Assembly: GCA_905478855.1 (NCBI GenBank)
Contig: CAJQKF010000006.1
Span: 1-52,018 of the forward strand
DNA: 52,018 nt
Direction of reading: 5' to 3'
Source: an uncultured Gammaproteobacteria bacterium
GTDB taxonomy: Bacteria > Pseudomonadota > Gammaproteobacteria > Arenicellales > CAJQKF01
This document shows positions 27,361 through 37,497 of the stretch, one piece after another; position 1 is the stretch's first letter; every line of letters starts with the position of its first letter. The translations under genes were made by a program, and so were the position numbers. Below the pieces are notes generated by a model. It saw only the letters and a list, made by a program, of their open reading frames with translations, was not told the origin of the DNA and did not search any database.

Positions 27361-28743
27361 TTAAGGAACTTTTCGTGCATTATTTACTAGAAAACTAAAA
27401 TCATATCTGTTTAATATATTCTTTGTGCTTTGCAGTATCTTTCTGACATCATCTTCACTATGACAAAAAGAAATATATACATGAGTTGATCCGGGAAGTG
27501 CAAACAACACACCTTCAGATAAAAGTGCTAGTGTGAATAAATATAGTGGTTGTAAATCAATTTTACTACTCGTCTCAAAATTCAGCCGACCTTGGTCGGT
27601 CAAAAATAATTGCAACATTGGCCCAAGCTGGTTGATGTGACATGGAACATCATGAGCATAAAATATTTTACGTAAACCTGTAACAAGATCTTTTGTGAGA
27701 TTAGTTACTCGATTAAAACCATCTTCGTTATTTATCCCGATATATTGATCTAGTGCTGCCAGTGTGGCAGCGAGTGCATCAGTGCCATCATTTGTTGTTC
27801 CTGATTGAAAAATGGCTGATTGTTTTCGCCCCCGACGCGGGTCGAGTACGTCCATTACTTCTTTGCGTCCTACAATAGCTCCCAGTTTTTCTCCTGCACA
27901 TAGAGCCTTGGCAAATGTTGATAAATCAGGTGTGACATTGTACAACTCTTGTGCGCCACCCAGCGCTAATCGAAAACCCGTGATTACCTCATCAAATATA
28001 AGTAGAACTCCATGTTTTATCGTTAGTTTGCGTACATCCGACAGATATTCTTTTTGGCTACCCCATAGCCCGCCTGCGTGCATTGCAGGATCTAATAGAA
28101 CCGCTGCGATATCCTTCTCTTGTTCCAGAGTATGTTCGAGTGCATCGATATTGCCATAGGGAAGTAATAGTGTATTGGCTATGCTTGATTGGGGAATGCC
28201 ATCTCCCACAGGAGTTGACGATGGGCCCAGACCGACGAGAAATTGATCGGATTGACCATGATAATGACCAAGAAACTTTACAATTTTACTCTTGCCTGTT
28301 GCGCCACGTGCGCAACGGATCGCAGTCATTACTGCCTCAGTGCCACTGCTAACAAAACGTACCCGTTCCGCACTAGGAATTATTTCAATTAGGCGTTCAG
28401 CAACTTCTGTCGCCAGCATTGGATTGACCACCAAAGCTCCCGTGGAGTCGTGTTGCTGGATTGCCTCTAGTATCTTTTTTGGCCTGTGTCCAAGTTGCAA
28501 TGGACCATTGCAAAGAAAACAATCGATGTATTCATTGTCATCAATATCGATGATAAGGGATCCTTGGCCACCTGCAAAATAAAGCGGATACGGTTTAAAA
28601 AAACGTAAGTTGCCTGTCACGCCCGCCACCAGCGCTTTCTCTGAACGTTCGAAGAATTTTTGAGATTTTGGCGTTAGTCGAATATATTCATCTATAATCC
28701 GTTGGCGAATAAGTTTCGACTCGTTTTTATTTTCCTGGTTCAA
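27361..28743 (-). CDS. Class III PLP-dependent aminotransferase
   Basis: A 460-residue fold-type I PLP enzyme of the class III (omega-transaminase / glutamate-1-semialdehyde aminomutase-like) group. Seen: YFAGGQGSLIIDIDDNEYIDC near the N terminus, the phosphate-binding SSGTEAV at 132-138, GHYHGQSD at 159-166, the cofactor Asp in IFDEVITGFR (Asp251) and the Schiff-base Lys279 in TFAKALCAG. The DEVITGFRLALGGAQ segment is GSAM-like, but hemL function is unlikely in this catabolic context. It probably transfers an amino group between a pathway amine and a keto acid, or makes an aldehyde for the aldehyde dehydrogenase three genes upstream. Substrate unknown. Confidence 0.88.
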   Translation of the reverse strand: MNQENKNESKLIRQRIIDEYIRLTPKSQKFFERSEKALVAGVTGNLRFFKPYPLYFAGGQGSLIIDIDDNEYIDCFLCNGPLQLGHRPKKILEAIQQHDSTGALVVNPMLATEVAERLIEIIPSAERVRFVSSGTEAVMTAIRCARGATGKSKIVKFLGHYHGQSDQFLVGLGPSSTPVGDGIPQSSIANTLLLPYGNIDALEHTLEQEKDIAAVLLDPAMHAGGLWGSQKEYLSDVRKLTIKHGVLLIFDEVITGFRLALGGAQELYNVTPDLSTFAKALCAGEKLGAIVGRKEVMDVLDPRRGRKQSAIFQSGTTNDGTDALAATLAALDQYIGINNEDGFNRVTNLTKDLVTGLRKIFYAHDVPCHINQLGPMLQLFLTDQGRLNFETSSKIDLQPLYLFTLALLSEGVLFALPGSTHVYISFCHSEDDVRKILQSTKNILNRYDFSFLVNNARKVP

Positions 28744-28785
28744 ACTAAGAAGGTCTCTTTTGTAAGGAATAAGGTGGTGTACGGA

Positions 28786-29889
28786 TTATAATTTCTTAAG
28801 GCTAAATAGGGTGCTCCAAGGTTCATTTGGATTTTGCATCGAGCCCTTTGCAACGACTTCAATATTTGGGCAGTCATACTCGATAACCGTTTTCCAGGCT
28901 CTGTTAATGGCGGCTTCCAGTGCAATGGGTAATGGTTCAGCCGGGGCCGAAAACTCTCCGACTTCGTGTAAGCGACTTCGTTTAATTGCGCATCGAATAG
29001 AGCCGTCCGTATTATTCTGCGTTTCGACTTCGTCGCCCCAAGCCTCGTGCCAGGCGGTAAAAAAAGCAGACGCTCGCTTTGCGGACGGTTCGTCATCTAT
29101 TCCACATAGTGCTTTTAGGCGATTACGATTTTGTAACATGGTTATACGCAGACAATGCTCGAGTAATGCGACAGATTGCTCTTCTCCAAGTGCTTGGATT
29201 AACCAATAAATTCGACCACCAACATAGGCGACTGAAAAGTTGCGCCAAGCTTTGGCCCGGCGCTCAATAGGCCAAATATTTTCATCCAGTTCTGGTGGAT
29301 TAAGTTTTAAGTCTGTTGGTATTCCTTCATCAAATCGAAGTTGCATTCGCTGCTCGGGTTCTAATTCTTCGTCGGATTCAAAAAAATACCCTGCGTCGCA
29401 AGCATCGCCGCGCGCAACCAGTTGGGTTTGGGCGTAGCCTAATCGCGGATTGCCAAGCATAACGCCGTTATTTGCATGCCAAGCTTCCATCGTTCGATAA
29501 AGATGTTCCGGACGGATAGATACTGCGCTTATTCCAGGCGACCAAGGGCTGTCCATCCAGTAGGGGGTATCGTAAACCACCCAGGCCTTTCCTTCGCTTT
29601 CGCCATATCTAACATTAAGACCGCCAAGGTAATTGGATAACACGTGGAATTTCGCACAGCGTATAGGGTCGGTAAAACTGGAATCTAATCCAAGTTTTCT
29701 TAAGCCATCAAGAAACAGATGATGTTGATGAGAGCGTAATACATTAAACTGGATGTCCTCTGCCATCCTATGCCCGTGTTGGGTAATAACCGCCAGTGTT
29801 AGGGCGTTGTCTACAGAGAATCCAAGACTACCGCCTAATTGACAAAAGTCTTTTACCGATGGCTTTGTTCCAGTATGTATATCATTCAT
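28786..29889 (-). CDS. Uncharacterised 367-residue protein of the catabolic operon
   Basis: I do not recognise this protein. It is soluble, 367 residues, without signal peptide or membrane span, and rich in Trp and aromatic residues (VVYDTPYWMDSPWSPGISAVSIRPE in the middle). The C-terminal half has RNRLKALCGIDDEPSAKRASAFFTAWHEAWGDEVE, a helical stretch vaguely like the C terminus of the L-2-amino-thiazoline-4-carboxylate hydrolase family, but not enough to assign. Codon use and length look like a real gene, and it sits tightly between the acyl-CoA ligase (30 bp) and the aminotransferase (42 bp) on the same strand, so it very likely belongs to the pathway. No metal or nucleotide motif is evident. 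Confidence 0.75.
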   Translation of the reverse strand: MNDIHTGTKPSVKDFCQLGGSLGFSVDNALTLAVITQHGHRMAEDIQFNVLRSHQHHLFLDGLRKLGLDSSFTDPIRCAKFHVLSNYLGGLNVRYGESEGKAWVVYDTPYWMDSPWSPGISAVSIRPEHLYRTMEAWHANNGVMLGNPRLGYAQTQLVARGDACDAGYFFESDEELEPEQRMQLRFDEGIPTDLKLNPPELDENIWPIERRAKAWRNFSVAYVGGRIYWLIQALGEEQSVALLEHCLRITMLQNRNRLKALCGIDDEPSAKRASAFFTAWHEAWGDEVETQNNTDGSIRCAIKRSRLHEVGEFSAPAEPLPIALEAAINRAWKTVIEYDCPNIEVVAKGSMQNPNEPWSTLFSLKKL

Positions 29890-29919
29890 AAGTGTTTAGT
29901 CTCGCCTGTTTAATAGTCT

Positions 29920-31566
29920 CTATTGTTGCTGGTTGAACATCTCAACTAATTTGTGTCGCTGGATTTTTCCACTAGCCGTAGTTGGAAACTGATCAACAAT
30001 TTCGAGACGCTCGGGTAGCTTATATGTGGCAACACCAAGTTTCCGCAATTCATTACATAATTGTTCAAGGCTGGGTTTAGCTCCGGCCGCAGGTATTATG
30101 CATGCACAACAATATTCGCCCAATCGTTCGTGTGGGATGCCAATGATGGTCACTGCAGCAATTCCTTGTATGGTCTCAATCGCTTCTTCCACTTCCCGTG
30201 GCGTAATGTTCATTCCACCGCGAATTATAATTTCCGATTTACGACCAACAATAGTTACGTACCCATCGGAATCCATGATTGCTACGTCTGCTGTTCGTAC
30301 CCAACCGTGTTTAAACTTCGTTAAAGTTTGTTTTGGGCTATCGTAATATCCAATACTCATTCCTGGCCCAATAACACATAACTCACCTTCTGTGTTTGCC
30401 GGCAACACATTGCCGTCATCGTCACGAATTTCAATTCGGTATCCTTCTAGTGCGCCACCATCGGTATCAATTCGTTTTTGTAGTGGCGACGATGGGAAAT
30501 TAGCGGTGGCGATCATACATTCTGTTTGACCGTATAAGCGTAAAACATTAATGCCTTGATCGCTTGCGGCATTTACAACCGCAGCGGGGATAGGTGCGCC
30601 TCCACAGGCGAAGATACGTAATGAAGACATGTCTACGGATTGGGATTCAGAGATTTTCAAAAGATCGGTGAGAAAAATAGTTGCAGCTAGAGTATAGGTA
30701 GGGCGTTCACGTTCTACTAAAGCCGCGGCTTCTTCGGGGCTCCAGCGATCCTGAAGGACGACTTTGGCACCGTGCAGCAGGGCAAATCGAATGCCGTAAT
30801 TAAACCCGGAAGAATGGCCGACAGGGGAGGGTGTCCAGATCACTTCATTGTCACCCATCTCAAAGGCTTTCCAGATTGACCTGTAGTTACTATTGAGAGT
30901 TTGATCGGTATGCATAACCGCTTTGGGCGCTGCCTCGGTCCCAGAGGTAAAAAGAATTACAGATACATCAGACGAAGATGGATTTCGAGTACAAGGTCTG
31001 TCAGAACAGTTCTGCAGTGAGTCAATCCAGTCTGTTGGCCCATCGGCGTCATCATCAGGAATGTCAATTTGAACCACTTGTAGCTTATGTTGTAATTCTT
31101 CTTGTATCTGGCTCAATAGCTTGGGGTGGGAAAAACCGCGATACACACCTGGAATAAATATAGCTTTTGCACGGGTTTTAGTTAAGATATGGCGAAGCTC
31201 CTTTGCACGATATACCGTCATCATTGGATTAATGATAACCCCGGCCTTATTGGCGCCAACCGCAATTATTGTGGCCTCAAGAGAGTTGGGTAGCTGAACA
31301 CTAATTACATCACCCGTATCAATAGCGTTTGCCACCAGCCAGTTTGCAAACTGGTTGGACAATCGATCGAGTTGGGAAAAAGTGATGCGTCGACGTCCTT
31401 TACGATCTATAACTGCTTCAATATCTGGGTTCCTGGCGCAATGTTCTGCGACGCTACTTCCAAACCGCTCATTTGACCATGCACCGCTGGCTTCGTACTG
31501 TGCTCTATCTGGAATTACATGTTCTTCGAGAGCTGGATCTAATGCGATTACGGGTTGTTGTTTCAT
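29920..31566 (-). CDS. Acyl-CoA synthetase (AMP-forming)
   Basis: A 548-residue ANL-superfamily ligase that activates a carboxylic acid through acyl-AMP to acyl-CoA. The P loop VILFTSGTEAAPKAV is a variant of the usual TSGTTGxPKG. The A5 motif LRLYGQTECM, the hinge TADVAIMDSDGYVTIVGRKSEIIIRGG and the C-terminal catalytic Lys in TASGKIQRHKL are all present. The motif pattern recalls cyclohexanecarboxylate- and bile-acid/carnitine-type CoA ligases more than long-chain FadD. It is six bases after the aldehyde dehydrogenase, so a likely sequence is aldehyde to acid to CoA thioester. Substrate unknown. Confidence 0.9.
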   Translation of the reverse strand: MKQQPVIALDPALEEHVIPDRAQYEASGAWSNERFGSSVAEHCARNPDIEAVIDRKGRRRITFSQLDRLSNQFANWLVANAIDTGDVISVQLPNSLEATIIAVGANKAGVIINPMMTVYRAKELRHILTKTRAKAIFIPGVYRGFSHPKLLSQIQEELQHKLQVVQIDIPDDDADGPTDWIDSLQNCSDRPCTRNPSSSDVSVILFTSGTEAAPKAVMHTDQTLNSNYRSIWKAFEMGDNEVIWTPSPVGHSSGFNYGIRFALLHGAKVVLQDRWSPEEAAALVERERPTYTLAATIFLTDLLKISESQSVDMSSLRIFACGGAPIPAAVVNAASDQGINVLRLYGQTECMIATANFPSSPLQKRIDTDGGALEGYRIEIRDDDGNVLPANTEGELCVIGPGMSIGYYDSPKQTLTKFKHGWVRTADVAIMDSDGYVTIVGRKSEIIIRGGMNITPREVEEAIETIQGIAAVTIIGIPHERLGEYCCACIIPAAGAKPSLEQLCNELRKLGVATYKLPERLEIVDQFPTTASGKIQRHKLVEMFNQQQ

Positions 31567-31572
31567 TCTGAT

Positions 31573-33015
31573 TTACTTGAATATCGAATCCACGAGCTGT
31601 TTGGCAGAATCTCCATACGGCATACGCATGGCGTTAACGACTGCAGAGTCCTCTGCCCCGTGAAATATACCTTTGGTATGAGAATAATTTAAAAATCCCT
31701 CGTATCCGGAATGACAGCCCATACCGCTGTCTCCAACACCACCAAATGGTATCCCTGGATGCCCGGCCTGGGTTCCAAAATCGTTTATCGCCACTCCACC
31801 ACTGCGAACTTGCTGAATAAATCGCTCAGCAATATTGTTATCAAAAGTGGCGAGATAACAAGCTAGCGGGCTAGGGCCGTCATTAATTCTATTAATGACT
31901 TCGTCAATATCGTCGTAGCAAAGTAGTGCAGTAACTGGTCCAAATATCTCTTCACGCATGCACGCCAATTCAGCGGTAGGTTCTACCACCACATACATGG
32001 GGATCTGACGATTTTGCGGGTTCGGCTCGTCATTATTTAGGGAGATAACGCTAACACCTTCGTTCCGTGCTTCCTCTACGTAGCCCATTACTCGGTCATA
32101 GTGGGATTGATTTATAATACCTGTTGCATCGGCATGACCTACATAGGATGGATACATCTCACTCCAAATTTGCTTTGCCCGTTGCAGCCAATTGTCGCGT
32201 TGTTGTCGTGGAACAAGAACATAATCGGGTGAGGTGCAAACTTGTCCTCCTTTTAGTATCCGGGCTTCAAGAAAACGTCTGATTAGGCTATCTTCTATAC
32301 CGTCGGAGGCAAACACGGTCGGGTTCTTTCCGCCGAGTTCTAGTGTTACAGGGGTTAGGTTTTCAGCTGCCGCACGTAAGATGATTTTCCCAATTTCGGG
32401 GTTGCCCGTATAGGTTAGGTGGTCCCACGGTTTATGCGGAAACATCTGGGTAAGTTCGCTGCCGCCGATTACTGTTGTAAAAATACTTTCATCAAAATAT
32501 TCTGCAATAGCTTCGCTTACAGCGCTTGCCGAAGCTGGAGCTTGGCGAGCGGGTTTCAATATAATACGATTACCCGCAGCGAGCATATCCACAGCCATTA
32601 CTAACGAACATTCTACAGGAAAATTCCATGGAGCTATATTGCCCATAACTCCTTTTGGTACCGCTCTTGTTTCTGCCTTTGAAGAACCATGAACTTTCGG
32701 ATGCAGGGAAATCGGTTTAGCAGCCATCCAATTTTCTAAATGCCGTCTAAAAAATCGAGATCGGCCCAATATAGCTCCTGTCTCGTAAAGGTCGGTAGCA
32801 ACCTTTGAATGAGCGCCAAAATCGTAGTCCAGCGCTATACCGAATTTGCTACGCCATGCGATGACCATTTCCTCAAGACAGATTAACCATTCGAGTCGTT
32901 GTTCCAGAGTGGGATAGGTATTATTTCTTACACTTTCCTTTTGTTGAGCGAATAGACGATCTAGAGTTTTAAGGCTCGGATCGTTGGTGGCAGTTTGAGA
33001 GTCAGTAGTAGACAT
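31573..33015 (-). CDS. Aldehyde dehydrogenase, coniferyl-aldehyde-dehydrogenase-like
   Basis: A 480-residue NAD(P)-dependent aldehyde dehydrogenase of the coniferyl aldehyde dehydrogenase (CalB) group. The oxyanion Asn is in NIAPWNFP (Asn131), the general base Glu226 is in VTLELGGKNP and the nucleophile Cys260 is in KGGQVCTSPDYVLVP. The Q-V-C-T-S-P-D/Y context and lack of an N-terminal extension fit the CalB group, whose members take aromatic and long-chain aldehydes. It is followed closely by the acyl-CoA ligase. A 157-bp gap separates it from the CoA-transferase upstream, so an internal promoter is possible. Confidence 0.92.
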   Translation of the reverse strand: MSTTDSQTATNDPSLKTLDRLFAQQKESVRNNTYPTLEQRLEWLICLEEMVIAWRSKFGIALDYDFGAHSKVATDLYETGAILGRSRFFRRHLENWMAAKPISLHPKVHGSSKAETRAVPKGVMGNIAPWNFPVECSLVMAVDMLAAGNRIILKPARQAPASASAVSEAIAEYFDESIFTTVIGGSELTQMFPHKPWDHLTYTGNPEIGKIILRAAAENLTPVTLELGGKNPTVFASDGIEDSLIRRFLEARILKGGQVCTSPDYVLVPRQQRDNWLQRAKQIWSEMYPSYVGHADATGIINQSHYDRVMGYVEEARNEGVSVISLNNDEPNPQNRQIPMYVVVEPTAELACMREEIFGPVTALLCYDDIDEVINRINDGPSPLACYLATFDNNIAERFIQQVRSGGVAINDFGTQAGHPGIPFGGVGDSGMGCHSGYEGFLNYSHTKGIFHGAEDSAVVNAMRMPYGDSAKQLVDSIFK

Positions 33016-33172
33016 TACTCGTATTCTATATTAAGTACTCGTTTACATAATTTTTATTGGACGCTTGTTCTAAGACGATGGTAAACCCTAGGTGTATCGA
33101 GGTCAAGTTACTGCTGCAGAGAGCATTTACGCAATATAACTTGAAGCGTTGTGATAAACCAGCTTGTCGATA

Positions 33173-34309
33173 CTACGTATCGAATTCCCAGGTCTTTAAA
33201 ATCGAGTCTATGGAAGTATCGTGGGGAGGGGGGCGATTTGTGGGTGGTGCTCCATTTATCCAGGCTGGATAATTGACTTGTATGAAAGGATCTGTCCCAT
33301 TGTTCGTTGTTAGGAGTTGTCTAGCCCTTACTTGTGGGTGCCGCATAATGTCATCAATATCCAGCACGGCTTCAAAGCAACAATCAGCTTCGTCCAGTAA
33401 CTCGCACCAGAAAGCATTCGTTTGACTCAAAAATAAAGCTTGTACTTCATCGATTAATGCTGTTTGAGGAATAGGCTCTACTAGCCGCCCAATCCACTCA
33501 GGCTTATCGACTGTATTACAAAACTTTGACCAGAAAGGCTCTCCTTCTATGCCAAGAGTAATGAAGCGTTTATCGGCGGTACGATAGATGCGGTATCCAG
33601 CTGCACCTCCCGAATCAACCCCATTACCACGTTCAGTAGAATACGCTTGCCGGCCAGTGTTGTTTAGCGTCATGCCTTGCCAGCTTAGGACTGTTTCAGC
33701 CAGACTGATATCCAGATAGGCGCCTTGGTTGCTAACGGTGCGTCCAAATAGAGCGGCCAGAATACAATTTACTGCCTGCATTGCGCCGGCATAATCACTA
33801 ATTGGAGGCTGAGGTTGAGTGGGCGAGTCCACCGAGCCGGTATGGTGCAATAAGCCGCTGTGGGCAAGATAGTTTAGGTCGTGTCCTGGGCGTAAACGGT
33901 ATGGCCCGGTTTGTCCATAGCCAGACAGAGAACAGATAACAAGACGAGGGTAATCTCTACGGAGTCGTTCAACGCTAAATCCGAGTTTATCCAGAACGCC
34001 TGGACGAAAAGATTCCAGTAATACATCAGCGCAATTCAATAGCTTAGTAAAATAATTTTTCCCAGATTCTGATTGGAGATCCAATTCGATGATCTGCTTA
34101 CCTGAGTTAAGCGTCTTATAGAATAATGAAATACCGTCATTGCCTATTGGACCGACCTTGCGCATAGCATCGCCACCCGAACGCTCAACTTTAATGACCT
34201 CTGCACCAAGGTCGGAAAGCAACTGAGTAGCATAGGGCCCTGGTAAAAACTGACTGAAATCTATAACCCGAATATCTTGAAGGAAATTGATAGCGGTTGT
34301 ATTACCCAT
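33173..34309 (-). CDS. CaiB/BaiF (class III) CoA-transferase
   Basis: A 378-residue CoA-transferase of the formyl-CoA/carnitine type: moves CoA between an acyl-CoA donor and a carboxylate. Seen: the N-terminal RVIDFSQFLPGPYATQLLSDLGAEVIKVER, the ESFRPGVLDKLG motif, and the catalytic Asp in GHDLNYLAHSG (the position of Asp169 in Frc). The C-terminal part has RHPQVRARQLL, usual for the family. I start at the ATG at 34309, one base after the dehydrogenase stop; a longer frame starts 27 bases upstream within it. The product is likely to save ATP in activating the same substrate the ligases act on. Substrate pair unknown. Confidence 0.92.
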   Translation of the reverse strand: MGNTTAINFLQDIRVIDFSQFLPGPYATQLLSDLGAEVIKVERSGGDAMRKVGPIGNDGISLFYKTLNSGKQIIELDLQSESGKNYFTKLLNCADVLLESFRPGVLDKLGFSVERLRRDYPRLVICSLSGYGQTGPYRLRPGHDLNYLAHSGLLHHTGSVDSPTQPQPPISDYAGAMQAVNCILAALFGRTVSNQGAYLDISLAETVLSWQGMTLNNTGRQAYSTERGNGVDSGGAAGYRIYRTADKRFITLGIEGEPFWSKFCNTVDKPEWIGRLVEPIPQTALIDEVQALFLSQTNAFWCELLDEADCCFEAVLDIDDIMRHPQVRARQLLTTNNGTDPFIQVNYPAWINGAPPTNRPPPHDTSIDSILKTWEFDT

Positions 34310-34310
34310 A

Positions 34311-36113
34311 CTAAAAACTATCTTCCGCCATTCCAAGTACCGCTCCTGGGTTTGTTTTGACGACCTTTAACCAAGCTTCAGCCTCGGGGATTTCGTATTC
34401 GAAAAAATACTGGCAGGTTGTAATCTTGCCTTGCAAAAACGAATCGCTTTGCCTTGGGCTTGATTTATCTAACAAATTGGACGCGATTGATGATTGCTTG
34501 ATCCATAACCAACCCACGGCTAGATGACCGAAGGCATGCAGAAATGGCATAGCATTAGTTAGAACACCAGATTTCTCACCTGACTGTAACATCGAACGTA
34601 CTTGGGTCAGCCATTCTTCCACATTTGTCAGTATATTGGTCAGCTTATCTATGAATGGCCTCAGATTAGTTGTTTCATTTAAACTGGCTAAATCGGCACG
34701 TATCTCAGCAGCAAAAGTTTTTAGTGCGCGACCTTCATCCATAACTAGTTTACGTCCTAGCAAATCTAGCGCTTGGATGCCGTTTGTCCCTTCGTGGATC
34801 ATGTTTAATCGATTATCTCGATAGAGTTGTTCAACGGGAAAGTCCCTTGTATAGCCGTAGCCTCCCATGACCTGAATTGCTAGCTTATTAGCCTGAACTC
34901 CAAATTCGGTCGACCACGCTTTAACGATGGGAGTAAAAACTTCGAGCATATCTGTATAACGCTGTCGCTCAATCTTATCTGCTGATAAAATTTCGAGATC
35001 TACAAGCATTCCTGAATATAAACACAGTGCTACGGCACCTTCACTAAGCGCTTTCTGTCGCATTAACATTCGGCGCACATCGCCGTGTTCTATAATTGCA
35101 ACAGGTTTATTTGACGAGTTCTTATCATCAAGTTTACGACCTTGTTTACGTTCTTTGGCGTAGTTTAGTGCAACACGATAGGCTACGTTGGCTAGCATTG
35201 CTCCGCCGATCCCGACAGATATCCTAGATTCATTCATCATGTGGAACATAGCAAGTAATCCTTTACCTAACTCGCCTACCAGATGCCCTTGGCAATCCGT
35301 TATCTCACCGAAGTTCAACAGGCAATTGCTAGTGCCTCGATATCCCATTTTATGATTTAAGCCTGCAACACTGACACCATTGTTGTCACCAAGACTGCCA
35401 TCATTGTTTACTTTAATTTTCGGGACAGCAAATAGGGAAAGTCCTTTAACCCCGTTTACTGAGCCAGGAGTCCTAGCCAATACCAAATGTATAATATTTT
35501 CCGCGGCGTTATGGTCTCCTCCACTGATCCACATTTTTGACCCTGTTACGAAATAGCTTCCATCACTTTGTGGTGTGGCCTTAGTTATGATGTCCCCAAG
35601 GGATGAACCAACATTGGGTTCCGATAGGCACATGGTGCCGAAGAATTTGCCTTGTAATAACGGCATCATGAAACGAACTTTCAAATCGGTGGTTCCATAA
35701 GTATTTAGCAAGCCCGCTGCCGCTTGAGTCAAACCCATATACGACATTGTTCCTATGTTTGCGCCTTTGAACATGCCATTACAGGCGTTATTTATAACCA
35801 CAGGGAGTTGCATGCCACCAAGCTTTGTATCAAAGCGCGCGGAGAAGAAACCCGCATCGCGTAACACGCCGAGAGCCGAGATGGCTTGATCTATTATTCT
35901 AACAGTGCCATTTTTAAGCACCGGTTCTTCCCGGTCTGATTTGGATAAATGAGGCCAAAGGTCATTAGTCGCAATCTGTTCTGCAAGATCCAGAACAGAG
36001 GTAATGGACTCTGTATCGTGATCAGCGTAACGTCCACGACCAAGTAATTCCCTAAGTTTGAAGACGTCAAACACCAGAAAGTCGATGTTGTTGCGATCAA
36101 TAATCTTTGTCAT
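34311..36113 (-). CDS. Acyl-CoA dehydrogenase, large DmdC/AidB-like type
   Basis: A 600-residue FAD acyl-CoA dehydrogenase of the long subgroup with an extra C-terminal domain, seen also in DmdC (methylmercaptopropionyl-CoA dehydrogenase) and FadE-type relatives. Features: CLSEPNVGSSLGDI flavin-binding loop, FVTGSKMWISGGDHN, the GYRGTSNC segment, and catalytic Glu in NMIHEGTNGIQALDLLGRKL. I start at the ATG at 36113, which gives the usual N terminus, while the frame continues ten codons upstream. It is the first gene of the minus-strand arm and lies back to back with the thiolase. DMSP use by DmdC-like enzymes is a possibility, but no other dmd gene is seen. Confidence 0.9.
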   Translation of the reverse strand: MTKIIDRNNIDFLVFDVFKLRELLGRGRYADHDTESITSVLDLAEQIATNDLWPHLSKSDREEPVLKNGTVRIIDQAISALGVLRDAGFFSARFDTKLGGMQLPVVINNACNGMFKGANIGTMSYMGLTQAAAGLLNTYGTTDLKVRFMMPLLQGKFFGTMCLSEPNVGSSLGDIITKATPQSDGSYFVTGSKMWISGGDHNAAENIIHLVLARTPGSVNGVKGLSLFAVPKIKVNNDGSLGDNNGVSVAGLNHKMGYRGTSNCLLNFGEITDCQGHLVGELGKGLLAMFHMMNESRISVGIGGAMLANVAYRVALNYAKERKQGRKLDDKNSSNKPVAIIEHGDVRRMLMRQKALSEGAVALCLYSGMLVDLEILSADKIERQRYTDMLEVFTPIVKAWSTEFGVQANKLAIQVMGGYGYTRDFPVEQLYRDNRLNMIHEGTNGIQALDLLGRKLVMDEGRALKTFAAEIRADLASLNETTNLRPFIDKLTNILTNVEEWLTQVRSMLQSGEKSGVLTNAMPFLHAFGHLAVGWLWIKQSSIASNLLDKSSPRQSDSFLQGKITTCQYFFEYEIPEAEAWLKVVKTNPGAVLGMAEDSF

Positions 36114-36262
36114 AAGTAGAAAACTCTTTAGCGAGTGCCACAACTCTTGTGAATCGTTTTGGGGATATTAAGTTGATATTCGAGCTATACTATTTTATCG
36201 TGACATCAATGTAAATTAACCTATTTCCGTTTTGTTTAACAACGAACCCTGAAGCTCTAGTT
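36114..36262. promoter_or_regulatory. Divergent promoter region of the catabolic island
   Basis: A 149-bp AT-rich spacer between the minus-strand dehydrogenase and the plus-strand thiolase must contain promoters for both arms. The only -10-like hexamer I trust is TATACT (near 36187-36192, plus strand), with no good -35 at the usual distance. I saw no strong palindrome of TetR-operator size. It is the most economical place for the TetR regulator at 24.1 kb to act. Confidence 0.35.
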
Positions 36263-37450
36263 ATGACTAATCGCGAAGCAGTAATCGTATCGACGGCCAG
36301 AACTCCTATTGGTAAAGCTTTTCGAGGCGCATTCAATATCACTCACCCTGTAACAATGGGAGGGCATGTTATCTCTCACGCTTTGGATCGTGCAAAGATA
36401 GAAGCGGGTGAAGTTGAAGATGTCATCATGGGCTGTGCTCTGGCTGAAGGACACACAGGGTACAACATCGCCAGATCCTCAGCAATTCGAGCAGGTGTTC
36501 CTGTAACCACAGCCGGCATGGTGGTTTCACGACTTTGCGCTTCCGGTCTTCAGGCTATTTCCACTGCCGCACAACGAATTGTCATGGATGGAGCGCCCAT
36601 AGTATTAGCTGGGGGCGTTGAACATATTTCGTTAGTGCAAAATAATAGAAATTCTGGATACAAAGACGAAGCCTGGTTGCAACAGAATAAACCAGAATTA
36701 TTTTTGCCCATGATCGATACTGCAGATATCGTCGCACAAAGATACTCGGTTAGCAGAGCAGATCAAGATGCCTATGCATTACAAAGTCAACAACGCACGG
36801 CGGCTGCGCAGAAAAGTGGATTATTCGAAAAAGAAATTGTTCCGTTGTTCACGGAAAAAGAAATAAAAGATAAAACTACAGGGGACATATCCCGGGAGCC
36901 TGTGAATCTAGTAGAGGATGAATGTAACCGGCCTCAAACCAATCTCGAAGGACTATCTCATCTAAAGCCCGTTAATGGCGATAATAAGTTTATTACGGCT
37001 GGCAATGCCAGTCAATTGTCTGACGGTGCATCAGCTTGTGTCGTTATGGAGTTAAGAGAGGCAGAACGTCGTGGTTTGGAGCCTCTGGGAGTGTATAGAG
37101 GTATGGTGGTTAGTGGATGTGAACCTGATGAAATGGGTATCGGACCAATATTTGCCATCCCCAAACTACTCAAGCGAATGTCATTGGAGATCGATGACAT
37201 CGATCTTTGGGAATTAAACGAGGCATTCGCGGTGCAGGCGGTCTACTGTCGTGACAAACTCGGTATAAGCAATGAGGTTTTTAATGTTAATGGTGGGTCC
37301 ATATCCATTGGGCATCCCTACGGTATGACCGGTGCCAGATTGACCGGACATGCACTGATTGAAGGACATCGGCGCGGAGCCAAGCACGTTGTGGTTACTA
37401 TGTGTATTGGAGGCGGCCAAGGTGCCGCCGCATTATTTGATCTGCGTTAA
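36263..37450 (+). CDS. Thiolase (acetyl-CoA acyltransferase)
   Basis: A 395-residue thiolase. The nucleophile Cys92 is in [11 protein letters not shown], the catalytic His is in [19 protein letters not shown] and the second Cys381 is in [16 protein letters not shown] context, so the enzyme is complete. Degradative role is likely: cleaving 3-ketoacyl-CoA to acetyl- or propionyl-CoA plus a shortened acyl-CoA, as the partner of the FadB-like enzyme 48 bp downstream. First gene of the plus-strand arm. No strong ribosome-binding site is seen before the ATG. Confidence 0.95.
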   Translation: MTNREAVIVSTARTPIGKAFRGAFNITHPVTMGGHVISHALDRAKIEAGEVEDVIMGCALAEGHTGYNIARSSAIRAGVPVTTAGMVVSRLCASGLQAISTAAQRIVMDGAPIVLAGGVEHISLVQNNRNSGYKDEAWLQQNKPELFLPMIDTADIVAQRYSVSRADQDAYALQSQQRTAAAQKSGLFEKEIVPLFTEKEIKDKTTGDISREPVNLVEDECNRPQTNLEGLSHLKPVNGDNKFITAGNASQLSDGASACVVMELREAERRGLEPLGVYRGMVVSGCEPDEMGIGPIFAIPKLLKRMSLEIDDIDLWELNEAFAVQAVYCRDKLGISNEVFNVNGGSISIGHPYGMTGARLTGHALIEGHRRGAKHVVVTMCIGGGQGAAALFDLR

Positions 37451-37497
37451 TATTGTATTTAGTTAAACAATGTAGTTAAAACAGAATGTTGTAAGTT

